A stretch of DNA of 64,000 nt. Origin: an uncultured Rhodopila sp. (lineage in GTDB: Bacteria; Pseudomonadota; Alphaproteobacteria; Acetobacterales; Acetobacteraceae). The DNA is taken from NCBI RefSeq assembly GCF_903915725.1, contig NZ_CAIWTY010000106.1, positions 124,001 to 188,000 on the forward strand, given 5' to 3'. The notes beneath the pieces were generated by a model. That model ran no database searches, was not told the origin of the DNA, and was given only the letters and a program-made list of their open reading frames with translations. A program made the position numbers and the translations under genes. This document shows, piece by piece, positions 24,421 through 33,847 of the stretch (position 1 is the stretch's first letter; the number at the start of each line of letters is the position of its first letter).

Positions 24421-25011
24421 ATGATGCGACGTCCCACGAGACCCCGGGCCTACGCACCCGACCCGAACGCACCGGGCCGGTGTTGCGACATGCCCGCCTG
24501 TCCCGAGGCCGGCGAATATCGCGCGCCGAAGTCGCGCACCAATCTGAACGACTACCATTGGTTCTGCCTGGAGCATGTCCGCGCCTACAATGCCGGCTGG
24601 GATTTCTACAAAGGCATGTCGCCAGCCGAGGTCGAGGCGCAGTTGCGCGCTGACACCTCCTGGCAGCGCCCGAGTTGGCCGATCGGCCGCGGCGGCTACA
24701 CCGCGTGGGACGACGACATGCTGCGCGATCCGCTGCATATCCTTAACGCCGGCCGGGCGAACGGCAACCGGCGGCCTGATCCCCAGCAGCCTCCATCGGA
24801 ACTGCGAGAACCGCTGGCGACCTTGGGCCTGGCCTGGCCGGTGACGCTCGACGTGGTGAAAAGCCGTTACAAGGAACTCGCGAAGCGGCATCATCCCGAC
24901 GCCAATGGCGGCAGCCGCGATGCCGAGGAACGGCTGAAAACCATCAACCTCGCCTATGCAGCCGTGCGCTCGCGGTTGGGCCATGAGATCCGCGCCGGCG
25001 CAACCGGTTAG
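24421..25011 (+). CDS. J-domain-containing protein
   Basis: 196 aa. The J domain is C-terminal ([22 protein letters not shown], with the essential HPD, then [16 protein letters not shown]). The N-terminal half has four cysteines ([28 protein letters not shown]) that could bind a metal, plus tryptophan-rich segments. This protein is consistently found directly before cobS/cobT in alphaproteobacteria and probably recruits DnaK to the cobaltochelatase or its assembly (inference). ATG 24421 is chosen because the sequence before it is not conserved-looking. cobS starts 77 bases downstream. Confidence 0.88.
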   Translation: MMRRPTRPRAYAPDPNAPGRCCDMPACPEAGEYRAPKSRTNLNDYHWFCLEHVRAYNAGWDFYKGMSPAEVEAQLRADTSWQRPSWPIGRGGYTAWDDDMLRDPLHILNAGRANGNRRPDPQQPPSELREPLATLGLAWPVTLDVVKSRYKELAKRHHPDANGGSRDAEERLKTINLAYAAVRSRLGHEIRAGATG

Positions 25012-25087
25012 TACGCTCTCGGTTGCCCTTGCGCCGCCCGCCGCCACGGCTAGACTTTACCGGAATTGCATCAGGAAGCTCTGGACT

Positions 25088-26101
25088 ATGAACACGGCTG
25101 TCGATTTCCCCCTGCCCCGCCCGACTTCCGAGATCAACCAGCCCGACACCAAGGTGTCGGCTGGCGCGGCGTTCGGCCTGGATATCGACATGGAGGTGCC
25201 GGCGTTCGCGTTGCGGACCGAGCATGTCCCCGAAATCGATACCTCGTACAAATTCGACCGGGAGACCACGCTGGCGATCCTGGCGGGGTTTACCTACAAC
25301 CGCCGGGTGATGATCCAGGGCTATCACGGCACCGGCAAATCCACCCATATCGAGCAGGTGGCCGCCCGCCTGAACTGGCCGTGCATCCGCGTCAACCTCG
25401 ACAGCCATATCAGCCGCATCGACCTTATCGGCAAGGACGCGATCGTCCTGAAGGACGGCAAGCAGGTCACCGAATTCCGCGAGGGCATCCTGCCCTGGGC
25501 GTTGCAGCACGCCTGCGCCCTGGTGTTCGATGAGTACGATGCCGGCCGTCCGGACGTGATGTTCGTGATCCAGCGGGTGCTGGAGGTCGAGGGCAAGCTG
25601 ACCTTGCTCGACCAGAACCGGGTGATCCGGCCGCATCCGTCATTCCGGCTGTTCGCCACCGCCAACACGGTGGGCCTGGGCGACACCACCGGGCTGTATC
25701 ATGGCACCCAGCAGATCAACCAGGGCCAGATGGACCGCTGGAACATCGTGGCGACGCTGAACTACCTGCCGCACGCGACCGAGACGGGCATCGTCCTGGC
25801 GAAGATGGGATTGGATGGAACAAAAGATCCCGCCACCAAGAAGCGCGTCGAAAGCATGGTAGCGCTGGCCGATTTGACCCGGGCCGGGTTCATCAACGGG
25901 GACATCTCGACCGTGATGTCGCCGCGCACGGTGATCACCTGGGCGGAGAATGCCCGTATTTTCGGCGATGTCGGGTTCGCCTTCCGCGTGACCTTCATGA
26001 ACAAATGCGACGAGGCGGAACGGTCTACAGTCGCTGAGTATTATCAGCGGTGCTTCAACGAGGACATTCCGACGGGCGGGTTTACGACGCGGAAGTTCTG
26101 A
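25088..26101 (+). CDS. cobS: Cobaltochelatase subunit CobS
   Basis: 337-aa AAA+ ATPase of the aerobic cobalamin pathway; with CobT it drives CobN to insert cobalt into hydrogenobyrinate diamide. Walker A is GYHGTGKST at residues 78-86, Walker B is LVFDEYDAG, and sensor I is [11 protein letters not shown]. The N-terminal [25 protein letters not shown] and C-terminal [10 protein letters not shown] are typical. The start is ATG 25088; the longer frame overlaps the J-domain gene. Separated from cobT by a REP-like palindrome. Confidence 0.96.
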   Translation: MNTAVDFPLPRPTSEINQPDTKVSAGAAFGLDIDMEVPAFALRTEHVPEIDTSYKFDRETTLAILAGFTYNRRVMIQGYHGTGKSTHIEQVAARLNWPCIRVNLDSHISRIDLIGKDAIVLKDGKQVTEFREGILPWALQHACALVFDEYDAGRPDVMFVIQRVLEVEGKLTLLDQNRVIRPHPSFRLFATANTVGLGDTTGLYHGTQQINQGQMDRWNIVATLNYLPHATETGIVLAKMGLDGTKDPATKKRVESMVALADLTRAGFINGDISTVMSPRTVITWAENARIFGDVGFAFRVTFMNKCDEAERSTVAEYYQRCFNEDIPTGGFTTRKF

Positions 26102-26150
26102 TAGGATTTCGCGATGTGTCAGCGGCTCGCGTTACGCAAGGCCTCTCAAC

Positions 26151-26236
26151 GTCATGGCGGGCGTAGGCCCGCCATCCACGCCTTGCGCCGTTGGATGGGA
26201 CAAAGGCGTGGATGGCGGGCCTACGCCCGCCATGAC
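26151..26236. repeat. REP-like double palindrome between cobS and cobT
   Basis: GTCATGGCGGGCGTAGGCCC ... and its inverse GGGCCTACGCCCGCCATGAC face each other across a ~40-base centre (26151-26236), the left arm followed by ATCCACGCC and the right preceded by GGCGTGGAT. The full structure could fold into one long hairpin within the cobST transcript. Confidence 0.8.
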
Positions 26237-26250
26237 GAAATGGGACGCTT

Positions 26251-28131
26251 ATGACCGCCAACACCAAAGACAACGCCCGCACCGAGGACTTCAAACGGGC
26301 CACCGCCGGCGCGCTGCGGGCGATCGCCGAACAAGCGGATGTCCAGGTCGCGTTCCAGCCCGGCCCCTCCGGCGTTACGGGCAAGCGCGCCCGCCTGTCG
26401 CTGCCGACCCGCGCCCTGCCCCCGGCCGAGATGGCCAAGCTGCGCGGTCAGTCCGATGCGATCGCGCTGAGACTGCGTCACCACGACGACGCCGTGCACG
26501 CCCAGCGCATGCCGGCGCGAAAGGAAGCCAAGGACGCCTTCGACGCGCTCGAGCAGGTGCGAGTAGAGGTCGTCGGCTCCCGCCATATGAACGGCGTCAA
26601 CGCCAACCTGCGCGCCAAGCTGGCGGAGGAATGCGAATCCGACGGCTACGACCGCATGACCCGCAAGGACCAACTGCCAATAGACAAGGCGCTCGCCCTG
26701 CTGGCGCGGGAAAAGCTGTCGGGGGAGGCCGTGCCGGAAGCCGCCAGGCGCGTGCTCAACCTATGGCGCGAGACACTTGGTCAGCCGGCCGACTCCGCGC
26801 TTACCGAAATGATTGGGGCGCAGGACAACCAGACCGCCTTCGCCCGAGCCTCCCGCAAGCTGCTCGCCGCGTTGGATCTGGCCGAGGCCGAGGTCGATGC
26901 CGAACCGGACGACGCATCGGAAGACGGTGACGAGGACGGCAGCGACCAATCCGGTCCGCAGGACAATTCGCAGGACGGCGAGAGTCAGTCGGACTCCGAT
27001 CAGGACACCATGCTCGGCGCGCAGCCCGAGGAGATGCAAGGCGAAGCCGCGGACGATGACGGGACGGATTCCGATGAGGAAGCTGCCGTCGCAGAAGGCG
27101 ATGACCGTCCCGGCGGTCCGCAGCCGCGGCGGGAGCGTCCCAACCCGGACAACGACGCGATCTACCGCGCCTATACGCGGTCGTTCGACGAGGAGATCGA
27201 CGCCGAAGATTTGTGCGACGCGGATGAGCTCAGTCGGCTGCGGCAGCAGCTCGATCAGCAGTTGCAGCATTTGCAGGGCGTGATCTCGAAGCTGGCTAAC
27301 CGGCTCCAGCGGCGCCTGTTGGCGCAACAGACGCGGTCGTGGGAATTCGACCTCGACGAAGGGATGCTCGACGCCGGGCGGCTGGCGCGGGTGGTGATCA
27401 ACCCGATGCAGGCGCTGTCCTACAAGCGGGAACTCGACATGGAGTTCCGCGACACGGTGGTGAGCCTGCTGATCGACAATTCCGGCTCGATGCGCGGGCG
27501 GCCGATTACCGTGGCGGCGATGTGCGGCGACATCCTGGCGCGTACGCTGGAGCGGTGCGCGGTGAAGGTGGAGGTGCTCGGCTTCACCACCCGCGCCTGG
27601 AAGGGCGGCCAAAGCCGGGAGCGCTGGGTCCAGGACGGCAAGCCGCGCAATCCCGGTCGGCTCAACGATCTGCGGCACATCATCTACAAGGCCGCGGACT
27701 CGCCGTGGCGGCGGGCACGCAAGAATCTCGGACTGATGCTGCGCGAGGGGCTGCTGAAGGAGAATATCGACGGCGAGGCGCTGCTGTGGGCGTATCGCCG
27801 CCTGCTGGTGCGGCCCGAGCATCGGCGGATTCTGATGGTGATCTCCGACGGGGCGCCAGTGGATGATTCGACGCTGTCGGTGAATCCGGGGAACTACCTG
27901 GAGAAGCACCTGCGCGAGGTGATCCGCGACATCGAGGCGCGCGACATGGTCGAGCTGATCGCCATCGGCATCGGCCACGACGTGACGCGGTACTACCGCC
28001 GGGCGGTGACGATCGTCGATGCCGAGGAACTCGGCGGCACGATGATGAAGAAGCTGACGGAACTATTCGACGAGGACATGGAGGCGGCCTGGGTGCGCGC
28101 CGCCGGAGAGCGGGCGGCGCTGGTGATCTAA
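26251..28131 (+). CDS. cobT: Cobaltochelatase subunit CobT
   Basis: 626-aa partner of CobS. It has an N-terminal helical domain and a long acidic linker rich in Asp/Glu/Ser (about residues 215-300, e.g. [16 protein letters not shown]). The C-terminal von Willebrand A domain carries MIDAS residues [10 protein letters not shown] near 408 and [10 protein letters not shown] later. [25 protein letters not shown] is the family's N-terminal signature. The start at 26251 sits only 15 bases after the palindromic repeat. It forms a block with the J-domain gene and cobS. Confidence 0.96.
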   Translation: MTANTKDNARTEDFKRATAGALRAIAEQADVQVAFQPGPSGVTGKRARLSLPTRALPPAEMAKLRGQSDAIALRLRHHDDAVHAQRMPARKEAKDAFDALEQVRVEVVGSRHMNGVNANLRAKLAEECESDGYDRMTRKDQLPIDKALALLAREKLSGEAVPEAARRVLNLWRETLGQPADSALTEMIGAQDNQTAFARASRKLLAALDLAEAEVDAEPDDASEDGDEDGSDQSGPQDNSQDGESQSDSDQDTMLGAQPEEMQGEAADDDGTDSDEEAAVAEGDDRPGGPQPRRERPNPDNDAIYRAYTRSFDEEIDAEDLCDADELSRLRQQLDQQLQHLQGVISKLANRLQRRLLAQQTRSWEFDLDEGMLDAGRLARVVINPMQALSYKRELDMEFRDTVVSLLIDNSGSMRGRPITVAAMCGDILARTLERCAVKVEVLGFTTRAWKGGQSRERWVQDGKPRNPGRLNDLRHIIYKAADSPWRRARKNLGLMLREGLLKENIDGEALLWAYRRLLVRPEHRRILMVISDGAPVDDSTLSVNPGNYLEKHLREVIRDIEARDMVELIAIGIGHDVTRYYRRAVTIVDAEELGGTMMKKLTELFDEDMEAAWVRAAGERAALVI

Positions 28132-28211
28132 CGGGGGCGCGGCCTTTTGTCCCTTCGGCGCAATCCGTCAGCCGATCCGGCGGCCGGTCAGGTCGGTCTC
28201 CAGACGGATCT

Positions 28212-28682
28212 CTACTTCATGTCGTTGCTCAACCACTTGCGCAGGCTTGGCAGGTCGGAATCACTAACGTCGTCCACGCGCCAGCCGATCGGCGTCTGCA
28301 CCAGCTTCAGCGTGATCGATCTGACGTAGAAGTCCTCGATAATAAATTTCGCCGTCGCTTCAGCGGAGGCTCGTCCCGTCCTGTGAACGACGATCTGCGG
28401 CGTGGTCATCGATTCGTGCTCCTGGCAGTCGCAGATCGGGTCGCCGTTGAGACCGAGATCGGAATGCTTTGCGTGGAATGCCCGGTTCGCGCTCAGCACC
28501 CGCAACAAGGACGGCGAATAGACCGCCTCGTCGGAAATATCGCCCAAGCCGACAAAGAAATTCGGGTCCGCTTCGAAACGGGAGTAAAGTCCCCGCACAA
28601 ACGCCTCCGGGTCGTCCTTCGGCCCCGCTCCGCCGGCGCAAAATCCAACAAGGATAAGTCTTGCCGCCGCCCATGCCCGCAT
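28212..28682 (-). CDS. Exported protein, DUF3828-like
   Basis: 156 aa with an N-terminal hydrophobic leader (AWAAARLILVGFCAGGAG). The mature part contains FVRGLYSRFEADPN, the CDCQE segment, and a C-terminal GWRVDDV(S)DSDLPSLRKWL. The RGLY ... GWRIDDV pattern resembles the DUF3828 group of periplasmic proteins. Function unknown. Convergent with cobT. Confidence 0.6.
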   Translation of the reverse strand: MRAWAAARLILVGFCAGGAGPKDDPEAFVRGLYSRFEADPNFFVGLGDISDEAVYSPSLLRVLSANRAFHAKHSDLGLNGDPICDCQEHESMTTPQIVVHRTGRASAEATAKFIIEDFYVRSITLKLVQTPIGWRVDDVSDSDLPSLRKWLSNDMK

Positions 28683-29030
28683 CGCCGTCCCCCCGAAGGC
28701 CGCTTTCTTCGTGGCACGGAGCTTACTGCGAAATCACAACTATTTCCATTCGCTCGACACTATCATCGAGGCCCCGCGGCGGCGAACTGATTGTCGGGTT
28801 CGCCGTCTGTTCGATCCGCTCCCGAATCAACCCCTTCGGCGGGACTTGAAAATGGTTTCACCCAGCAAGCAAACCCGACGCCGCAGGCGCCGTTCTGATC
28901 TAAGCATCAGAGTGAAAGCCGTGTTATATCAAATGGCAATTAATGTCCACGCGCGACGGTGCGGCGCATCCGAGCCGACCTCCGAACGGTTGCGCCGAAG
29001 CGCCTCTGTCGCGCGGCTGCCGATCGGCCG
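28683..29030. other. Intergenic region before the hybrid kinase
   Basis: No gene supported. The part nearest the kinase (28915-28950) is AT-richer (GTGTTATATCAAATGGCAATT) and is the likely promoter. A short inverted motif CTGATCTAAGCATCAG lies at 28894-28909. Nothing else recognised. Confidence 0.4.
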
Positions 29031-31175
29031 ATGACCGCGACCAATGTGGACGACCAACTCCGCTTGCGTCTCCGCCAACAGGAGATCCTTGCCGAACTGG
29101 GCACGCTCGCACTCCGCGGCGGACAACCCGAAAGCCTGTTCCAGGAATCTACCCGCCTCGTCGCACTTGGCCTGGAAACCATGTTCTGCAAGGTGCTGGA
29201 ATACCGGCCCGATGAGGATCAACTGCTGGTAATAGCGGGAGTCGGCTGGCGCGACGGCGTGGTCGGGCATGCCCGCATCGGCGCCGATCTGGCTTCGCCG
29301 GCCGGATATGCGTTGAAGACCGGAAAGCCGGTGATCTCCAATTCGCTCAGCGCCGAAGGTCGATTCCAGACCCCGGCGCTGCTGGTCGAGCACGGTATCC
29401 TGCGCGCCATCAATGTCATTATCCGCTGCAACGATGCGCATTTCGGCGTGCTGGAAGCCGATAGCCGGCATCGGGGCGATTTCGAGCCGCAGGACCTCGC
29501 TTTCATGCAGGCGGCCGCCAATATGCTCGGGCTGGCGCTGAATCGAAGGCGAACAGAGGCGGCGCTGGCGGCATCCCATGCGCAGACCAGCGACATTCTG
29601 GAAAGCATCAGCGACGCGTTCTACGCCGTCGATCATGACTGGAAGCTGACCTACTTCAACCGCAAGGCCGAGGAGCTCTGGGGCCGCACGCGCGGCGATC
29701 TGCTGGGCAAGGTCTACTGGGAGGAGTTCCCGCAGGCCGCTTGCGGCGCGATCCATGATGCGCATCAGCGCGCCGCCCGGGACCAGCAAGTCGTTACGGT
29801 CGAAGCAATGTCGCCGGTGCTCAACCGCTGGGTCGATGTCACGATTTTCCCCGCAGACGGCGGCCTGTCGGTCTATCTGCGCGACATCACGCGCCGCAAG
29901 CAAAGCGAGGACGCGTTAAAACGCTTCACCGAAACGCTGGAACTCCGGGTCCGCGAGCGAACCCGCGAACTCGCGGAGGCGAACGCGCGGCTGACCGCGG
30001 AGATCGCCGAACGCCAGAAGGCCGAGGCGGCCCTGATGCAGGCGCAGCGGCTGGAGGCCATCGGGCAGCTCACCGGCGGGATCGCGCACGACTTCAACAA
30101 CCTGCTGACCGCCGTCATGGGCAATCTGGAGCTGTTGCGGCCGGTGCTGGCAGATGGCCGCGCGATCCGGCAGGCGGACTCTGCCTTGCAGGCGGCGCGG
30201 CGGGGCGGCGAACTGACGCGGCAGCTTCTGGCCTACGCCCGCAAGCAGCATGTCGAGCCGCGCGCGGTCGATGCCAACGCGGTGGTCTTGCGCATGCAGG
30301 ATCTGCTGGGCCGCAGCCTGGGCGGACTGGTATCGATCGAAACCAGTCTGGCGCCCGATCTCTGGGCCGCGAGAACCGATCCGGTGCAACTGGAATCGAT
30401 CGTCCTGAACCTCGCGATCAACGCCCGCGACGCGATGCCGGAGGGCGGCGGCGTCCGCATCGCCACCCGCAACGTCGATCGCGGCGCGGCCGCGCTGCCG
30501 GCGGAACTGGAACGCCGGGACTATGTGCTGATCATGGTGGAGGACGAAGGCAGTGGCATGCCGCCCGAGGTCCTCGCCAAGGCGTTTGAACCGTTCTTTA
30601 CCACCAAGGAAATCGGCAAGGGCAGCGGCCTCGGACTGGCTCAGGTGCACGGCGTGGTGCAGCAGTTCGGCGGAACGGCCAGGCTTCGCAGCACGGTCGG
30701 CGTCGGCACGGTGGTGGAGGTCTATCTGCCGCGGGCAGACGACGCGGCAACCGCAGCCGCGGATGCCGAAGTCCGGCCGCAGACCGGGCCTCCGCCCGGT
30801 GGCATCACAGTGCTGGTCATAGACGATCAGGACGATGTCCGCGACGTCGCGGTGGCGTTCCTCGAGGATGCCGGGTACGCAGTGCGGAATGTCTCCAGCG
30901 GGGCGGAGGCGCTGGCGGCGCTGGACAGCGGGCCGGTTTCGATCGCCTTGGTGGATTATGGGATGGCGGGGATGTCAGGCATCGAATTCGTGCGCCAGGC
31001 GCGCCAGCGGCGGCAGGATTTGCCGGTGGTGTATCTGACCGGTCACGCCGAACCGCTGGAATCCGAGGGAATCGATCCGAAAGACCGGATTTTGACCAAG
31101 CCCTATGCGCCGGACGATCTGTTGGAGGCGGTGCGGCGGACGCTGGATGTCGGCCACTGCGGCAGCCGGCCCTGA
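29031..31175 (+). CDS. Hybrid sensor histidine kinase (GAF-PAS-HisKA-HATPase-REC)
   Basis: 714-aa cytoplasmic hybrid kinase without membrane segments. Order: GAF domain ~15-165 (EILAELGTLALRGG ... FMQAAANMLGLALNRRR), PAS ~180-285 (ILESISDAFYAVDHDWKLTYFN), coiled coil ~290-345, HisKA with phospho-His ~352 in GGIAHDFNNLL, HATPase with NLAINARDAMPEGG and GSGLGLAQVHGVVQQFGG, and a C-terminal receiver with phospho-Asp ~642 in LVDYGMAGMSG. Input is unknown; the GAF and PAS domains suggest a cytoplasmic light, redox or ligand cue. No response-regulator gene is adjacent. ATG 29031 is preferred; an upstream in-frame extension to 28959 is arginine-rich. Confidence 0.92.
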   Translation: MTATNVDDQLRLRLRQQEILAELGTLALRGGQPESLFQESTRLVALGLETMFCKVLEYRPDEDQLLVIAGVGWRDGVVGHARIGADLASPAGYALKTGKPVISNSLSAEGRFQTPALLVEHGILRAINVIIRCNDAHFGVLEADSRHRGDFEPQDLAFMQAAANMLGLALNRRRTEAALAASHAQTSDILESISDAFYAVDHDWKLTYFNRKAEELWGRTRGDLLGKVYWEEFPQAACGAIHDAHQRAARDQQVVTVEAMSPVLNRWVDVTIFPADGGLSVYLRDITRRKQSEDALKRFTETLELRVRERTRELAEANARLTAEIAERQKAEAALMQAQRLEAIGQLTGGIAHDFNNLLTAVMGNLELLRPVLADGRAIRQADSALQAARRGGELTRQLLAYARKQHVEPRAVDANAVVLRMQDLLGRSLGGLVSIETSLAPDLWAARTDPVQLESIVLNLAINARDAMPEGGGVRIATRNVDRGAAALPAELERRDYVLIMVEDEGSGMPPEVLAKAFEPFFTTKEIGKGSGLGLAQVHGVVQQFGGTARLRSTVGVGTVVEVYLPRADDAATAAADAEVRPQTGPPPGGITVLVIDDQDDVRDVAVAFLEDAGYAVRNVSSGAEALAALDSGPVSIALVDYGMAGMSGIEFVRQARQRRQDLPVVYLTGHAEPLESEGIDPKDRILTKPYAPDDLLEAVRRTLDVGHCGSRP

Positions 31176-31255
31176 ACCGATCCATTACGTCGCGGAGCCG
31201 CGGAGGCGGACCATCCACGCCGTGCTCTGTTTGCTGCCGCAAAGGGGCGGCACGA

Positions 31256-31477
31256 TTACCCCCGGGAGCGCGTCACCGATTTGATAATGCGGCCAGGGCG
31301 GCCGGATGAAGCCGCGATCTCCCGGTCCTGCGCCTCAATGACCTCCCGCGCGACGTCATCCCCATCCAGGCCGTTCAACAGCGATTCGAGAACCTTCCGG
31401 TTGGAGGTTCTCGTGCCGTCGGCATAGGTCACATCGAACAGCACGAAGGTGCTGAGATTGCGCCGTTTCATCGCCAT
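31256..31477 (-). CDS. Small hypothetical protein
   Basis: 73 aa (MAMKRRNLSTFVLFDVTYADGTRTSNRKVLESLLNGL in two pieces, then DGDDVAREVIEAQDREIAASSG). It contains a likely beta hairpin (TFVLFDVTYADG) followed by helices and a basic C-terminus. GGAGA precedes ATG 31477; an ATG two codons later is also possible. The neighbouring small gene begins 187 bases upstream on the same strand. Such short proteins with the FDVxYxDG start are common in alphaproteobacteria; no function known. Confidence 0.65.
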   Translation of the reverse strand: MAMKRRNLSTFVLFDVTYADGTRTSNRKVLESLLNGLDGDDVAREVIEAQDREIAASSGRPGRIIKSVTRSRG

Positions 31478-31496
31478 GAGCGGGGTCTCCGCCCGA

Positions 31497-31664
31497 TCAG
31501 GCCGCGCTCGGCTCGGTGGTATCGGCGGCGGCCTGCGGCTGCGCGTCCGTTTCGGCCTTGCGGCGATTGGCTTCCTCGCGCTCGCGCAGCTTGGCCTCTT
31601 TCTTGGCCTGCTTGTTGCGATCACGCTCGGCGCGCTGCTGATTGTAGTTGGGCTTGAATACCAT
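31497..31664 (-). CDS. Small, charged conserved hypothetical protein
   Basis: 55 aa with sequence MVFKPNYNQQRAERDRNKQA, then KKEAKLREREEANRRKAETD, then an Ala/Gln-rich tail. It is strongly helical and highly charged. GAGG lies six bases before ATG 31664. The plus-strand frame over the same bases looks like a membrane protein but is the antisense of these charged codons. Its stop is 19 bases before the start of the 73-aa gene, so the two form a pair. Proteins with the FKPNYNQQR start recur in Rhodospirillales; function unknown. Confidence 0.65.
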   Translation of the reverse strand: MVFKPNYNQQRAERDRNKQAKKEAKLREREEANRRKAETDAQPQAAADTTEPSAA

Positions 31665-31759
31665 GGTTAACCTCGAGCACTTCGAAAGCGTGCTTCTGGA
31701 TGAAGCGCTTCGCCGGCCGCCCTTCTACACAAGGTCCGACCGCCGGGATACGACTCAGA

Positions 31760-32365
31760 TCAATCCGCGGCGGAGGCTTCCGGCACTTCCGCTGCTGCCG
31801 GCACCGCCTTTGCGGCATCGGCCGATCGGCCGTCGGTTAGGGCGCGGGTGAGCCGGATGATGGCGTCGGCCTTGTCGGTGCCGGTAACGCCCGCGAACTC
31901 CCCGGCCAGGCGGTCGATCGCCAGCTCGAACAGGTTGCGCTGGCTGTAGCTTGGCGCCGAGCCATTGGCTGCGGATTGCAGATCGCGCACCACCTCGGCA
32001 ACGCTTTTCAGGTCGCCGGAATTGATCTTGGCCTGGAACTCCTGCGCGCGCTTGGCCCACATCAGGCGGCTGGTGCGCGGCCGTCCGGCCAGGATTGTCA
32101 GCGCCTGGTCCATCGCCTGTTTGGTGGACAGCTTGCGCAAACCGGTCACCCGCGCCTGTGCGACGGGTACGCGCAACGTCATCTTATTCTCATCGAACGA
32201 GATGTAGATCAGGTCGAGTTTGTGGCCGCCGATTTCTTCGGAGCCGATGCGATCGACCTTGCCGACGCCATGAGTCGGATAGACGACGAATTCCCCGGCG
32301 CTGAACGGATCGTCGTCCCGCGCACTCACCTGGGCTGCCGTCTTGCCGAATGCGGCATGCACCAT
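31760..32365 (-). CDS. CarD/CdnL family transcriptional regulator
   Basis: About 201 aa. The N-terminal RNA-polymerase-interacting Tudor-like domain reads FSAGEFVVYPTHGVGKVDRIGSEE, then ISFDENKMTLRVPV. The C-terminal helical DNA-binding domain reads LMWAKRAQEFQAKINSGDL, then YSQRNLFELAIDRLAGE. It stabilises open promoter complexes, often at rRNA and housekeeping promoters. ATG 32365 is used; TTG 32392 with GGGG upstream is an alternative that adds nine residues. It is usually single-copy and essential in alphaproteobacteria. Confidence 0.9.
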   Translation of the reverse strand: MVHAAFGKTAAQVSARDDDPFSAGEFVVYPTHGVGKVDRIGSEEIGGHKLDLIYISFDENKMTLRVPVAQARVTGLRKLSTKQAMDQALTILAGRPRTSRLMWAKRAQEFQAKINSGDLKSVAEVVRDLQSAANGSAPSYSQRNLFELAIDRLAGEFAGVTGTDKADAIIRLTRALTDGRSADAAKAVPAAAEVPEASAAD

Positions 32366-32559
32366 GGCCGTCGTGATTTCTGCTACCGCCAACTGATTTA
32401 CCCCGCTCTCAAGAGACCCTTATATGGGACTTTACGCGCGGGTTACATCCTTGGTTTCGCCCGGCAGGTGCTCACGCACCTGCTTGTCAGCCGATCGGCG
32501 AGTCAGCGCCACGTCAGGGCCCGATTTGTGCGGGCGGTGACGCGGCGTAACGCCTCCGC

Positions 32560-32934
32560 CTATTTCGCCGTGGCGAGGAAGGCGATGAGATTCGCGCGTT
32601 GGGTGGCGTCCTTCAGGCCCGGATACGGCATGATGGTCTTCGGCACCACCGCCTGCGGATTGGTGATGTAGGCATCCAGCGTTGCCTCATCCCAGGTCTT
32701 TCCCGACGCCTTGTTCGCCGGGGAATATTTGAACCCTGGCACCTGTCCGGCCTCGCGGCCGACGATGCCGAACAGGCTCGGTCCGACGATATTCTTGCCC
32801 TCGTCCACGGAGTGACAACCGGCGCATTGCGTCTTGAATACGATTGCCCCGGCCGCGGCATCCTGTGCGCTGGCAGAGCCAGCCCAGGCCCAAGCCCCGG
32901 TCGAAACGATAGCCGCCAGCAATAGATGCCTCAT
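32560..32934 (-). CDS. Class I cytochrome c (cytochrome c2/c550-like)
   Basis: 124-aa periplasmic electron carrier. Signal peptide MRHLLLAAIVSTGAWAWAGSASA; haem c attachment CAGCH at ~residue 38; axial Met in TIMPYPG. The body (VGPSLFGIVGREAGQVPGF, YITNPQAVVPKTIMPYPGL, LIAFLATAK) is that of mitochondrial-type cytochrome c. Paralogues are at 33425 and 38936. ATG 32934 is chosen because the signal peptide begins there. It lies alone, separated from the next cytochrome by a 490-base region with a perfect hairpin and a MITE. Confidence 0.92.
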   Translation of the reverse strand: MRHLLLAAIVSTGAWAWAGSASAQDAAAGAIVFKTQCAGCHSVDEGKNIVGPSLFGIVGREAGQVPGFKYSPANKASGKTWDEATLDAYITNPQAVVPKTIMPYPGLKDATQRANLIAFLATAK

Positions 32935-33424
32935 GTTCTCAATAGACTCCAAACCGCCATCGTGCCATTCCGATGGTTCTGCCCGGATTTAGAGCAGGCG
33001 GAGCAAATGATCAATCCGGGTAACGAGTTCGCAGTGGGATTTGGCGCCGATCCGGATCGTGTGTTGCCGTCTGAATGGCCGGAGCGCCGCCATCCGTGCT
33101 TTTGCCGATACCATTTCAGACGGGCCAGGATCACCCACCTCCCGCGCTTATCGGCATAAGCGCAGCCGGGAAAGGTTTGGCAAACGCGCCGTTCCGACAT
33201 GATTATGGCCTCCCCCGGGGCACGCCGGGGGAGGCCATGAAAGGTCCGGGGTTATACACAAACCGGCGTTGACTTTGACCGGTCGGCAGGCCGCCCGTGT
33301 CGTCATGGCGGGCGAAGGCCCGCCATCCATGCATTTCTTCACACGGAGAAAAGGCGTGGATGCCGGCCTCCGCCGGCATGACGTGGCGGCTGCGCCCGAG
33401 AGTCAAGGGCATCGCCGGCTGGTA
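32935..33424. other. Spacer with hairpin and MITE between two cytochrome c genes
   Basis: No gene supported. It holds a perfect 14-bp hairpin (33205-33238) and a MITE copy (33252-33427). The rest (32935-33204) contains a 77-codon plus-strand frame lacking a ribosome site and protein character, which I reject. Confidence 0.5.
33205..33238. terminator. Perfect 14-bp hairpin
   Basis: ATGGCCTCCCCCGG (33205-33218), loop GGCACG, then CCGGGGGAGGCCAT (33225-33238): a perfect stem. It is downstream of the cytochrome c gene at 33425-33805 on the minus strand and upstream of the next one. No T tract on either strand, so it may be an RNA-stabilising hairpin rather than a terminator. Confidence 0.5.
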
Positions 33425-33427
33425 TTA
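33252..33427. mobile_element. MITE-like element, copy A
   Basis: About 176 bases bounded by inverted termini: TTATACACAAACCGGCG on the left and CGCCGGCTGGTATTA on the right (33413-33427). Inside is GTTGACTTTGACC, a REP-like double palindrome (33301-33382) and GCGCCCGAGAGTCA. Copy B at 36273-36445 has the same ends and order. The right end supplies the TAA stop codon of the cytochrome c gene at 33425. No transposase is encoded. Confidence 0.7.
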
Positions 33428-33805
33428 GTGGTGCAGCGTCGACAGATACGCGATGATGTCGAGGCGCTTCTGTAGATCCGGCTGTCCGGGATAGCCCATC
33501 TTCGTGCCGGGCACGAGCGCCTGCGGCTTCCTCAGATAGACCTCCAGAACGTCGGGCGTCCAGGTGATCCCGGACTTGATGTTGGCCTCGCTATAGGCGT
33601 AGCCGGGCTCCATGCCGCTGTGGCGGCCGACGACGCCGTACAGCGAGGGGCCGACCTTGGCCTTGTGCTCAATGTTGGTGTGGCACAAGGTGCAGATCGA
33701 ATTGAACAGAGCTTTGCCGGCTTCCGGATCGCCGCCGGCGCGGGCGGACCCGCTGAACACGGCGGCGGAAGCAAGGATCAATGCGGCGAGAGAGACACGT
33801 TTCAT
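33425..33805 (-). CDS. Class I cytochrome c
   Basis: 126-aa periplasmic haem protein. Signal peptide MKRVSLAALILASAAVFSGSARA; haem site CTLCH; axial Met in GTKMGYPG; body VGPSLYGVVGRHSGMEPGYAYSEAN typical of cytochrome c2/c550. It starts 42 bases after the hemerythrin-like gene stop, so the two are cotranscribed. The same gene pair is repeated at 38936-39914. Its TAA stop lies inside the terminal inverted repeat of the adjacent MITE. Likely carries electrons between the Cyc2-like outer-membrane protein and inner-membrane partners (inference). Confidence 0.93.
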   Translation of the reverse strand: MKRVSLAALILASAAVFSGSARAGGDPEAGKALFNSICTLCHTNIEHKAKVGPSLYGVVGRHSGMEPGYAYSEANIKSGITWTPDVLEVYLRKPQALVPGTKMGYPGQPDLQKRLDIIAYLSTLHH

Positions 33806-33847
33806 CGGGCGGATTCCTCGATTATTGGTGAATTAAAAAAGGGAGTC

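Noticed and set aside
29031-31175. Bacteriophytochrome
   Set aside because: The GAF domain lacks the chromophore-binding Cys and the surrounding PHY domain; it is a generic GAF-PAS hybrid kinase.
31449-31670. 73-aa plus-strand frame resembling a two-helix membrane protein
   Set aside because: It is the complement of lysine/glutamate/arginine codons of the 55-aa minus-strand protein, which has a ribosome site and the FKPNYNQQR start.
32926-33159. 77-aa plus-strand frame in the cytochrome c spacer
   Set aside because: No ribosome site, cysteine/arginine-rich C-terminus, no protein-like pattern.
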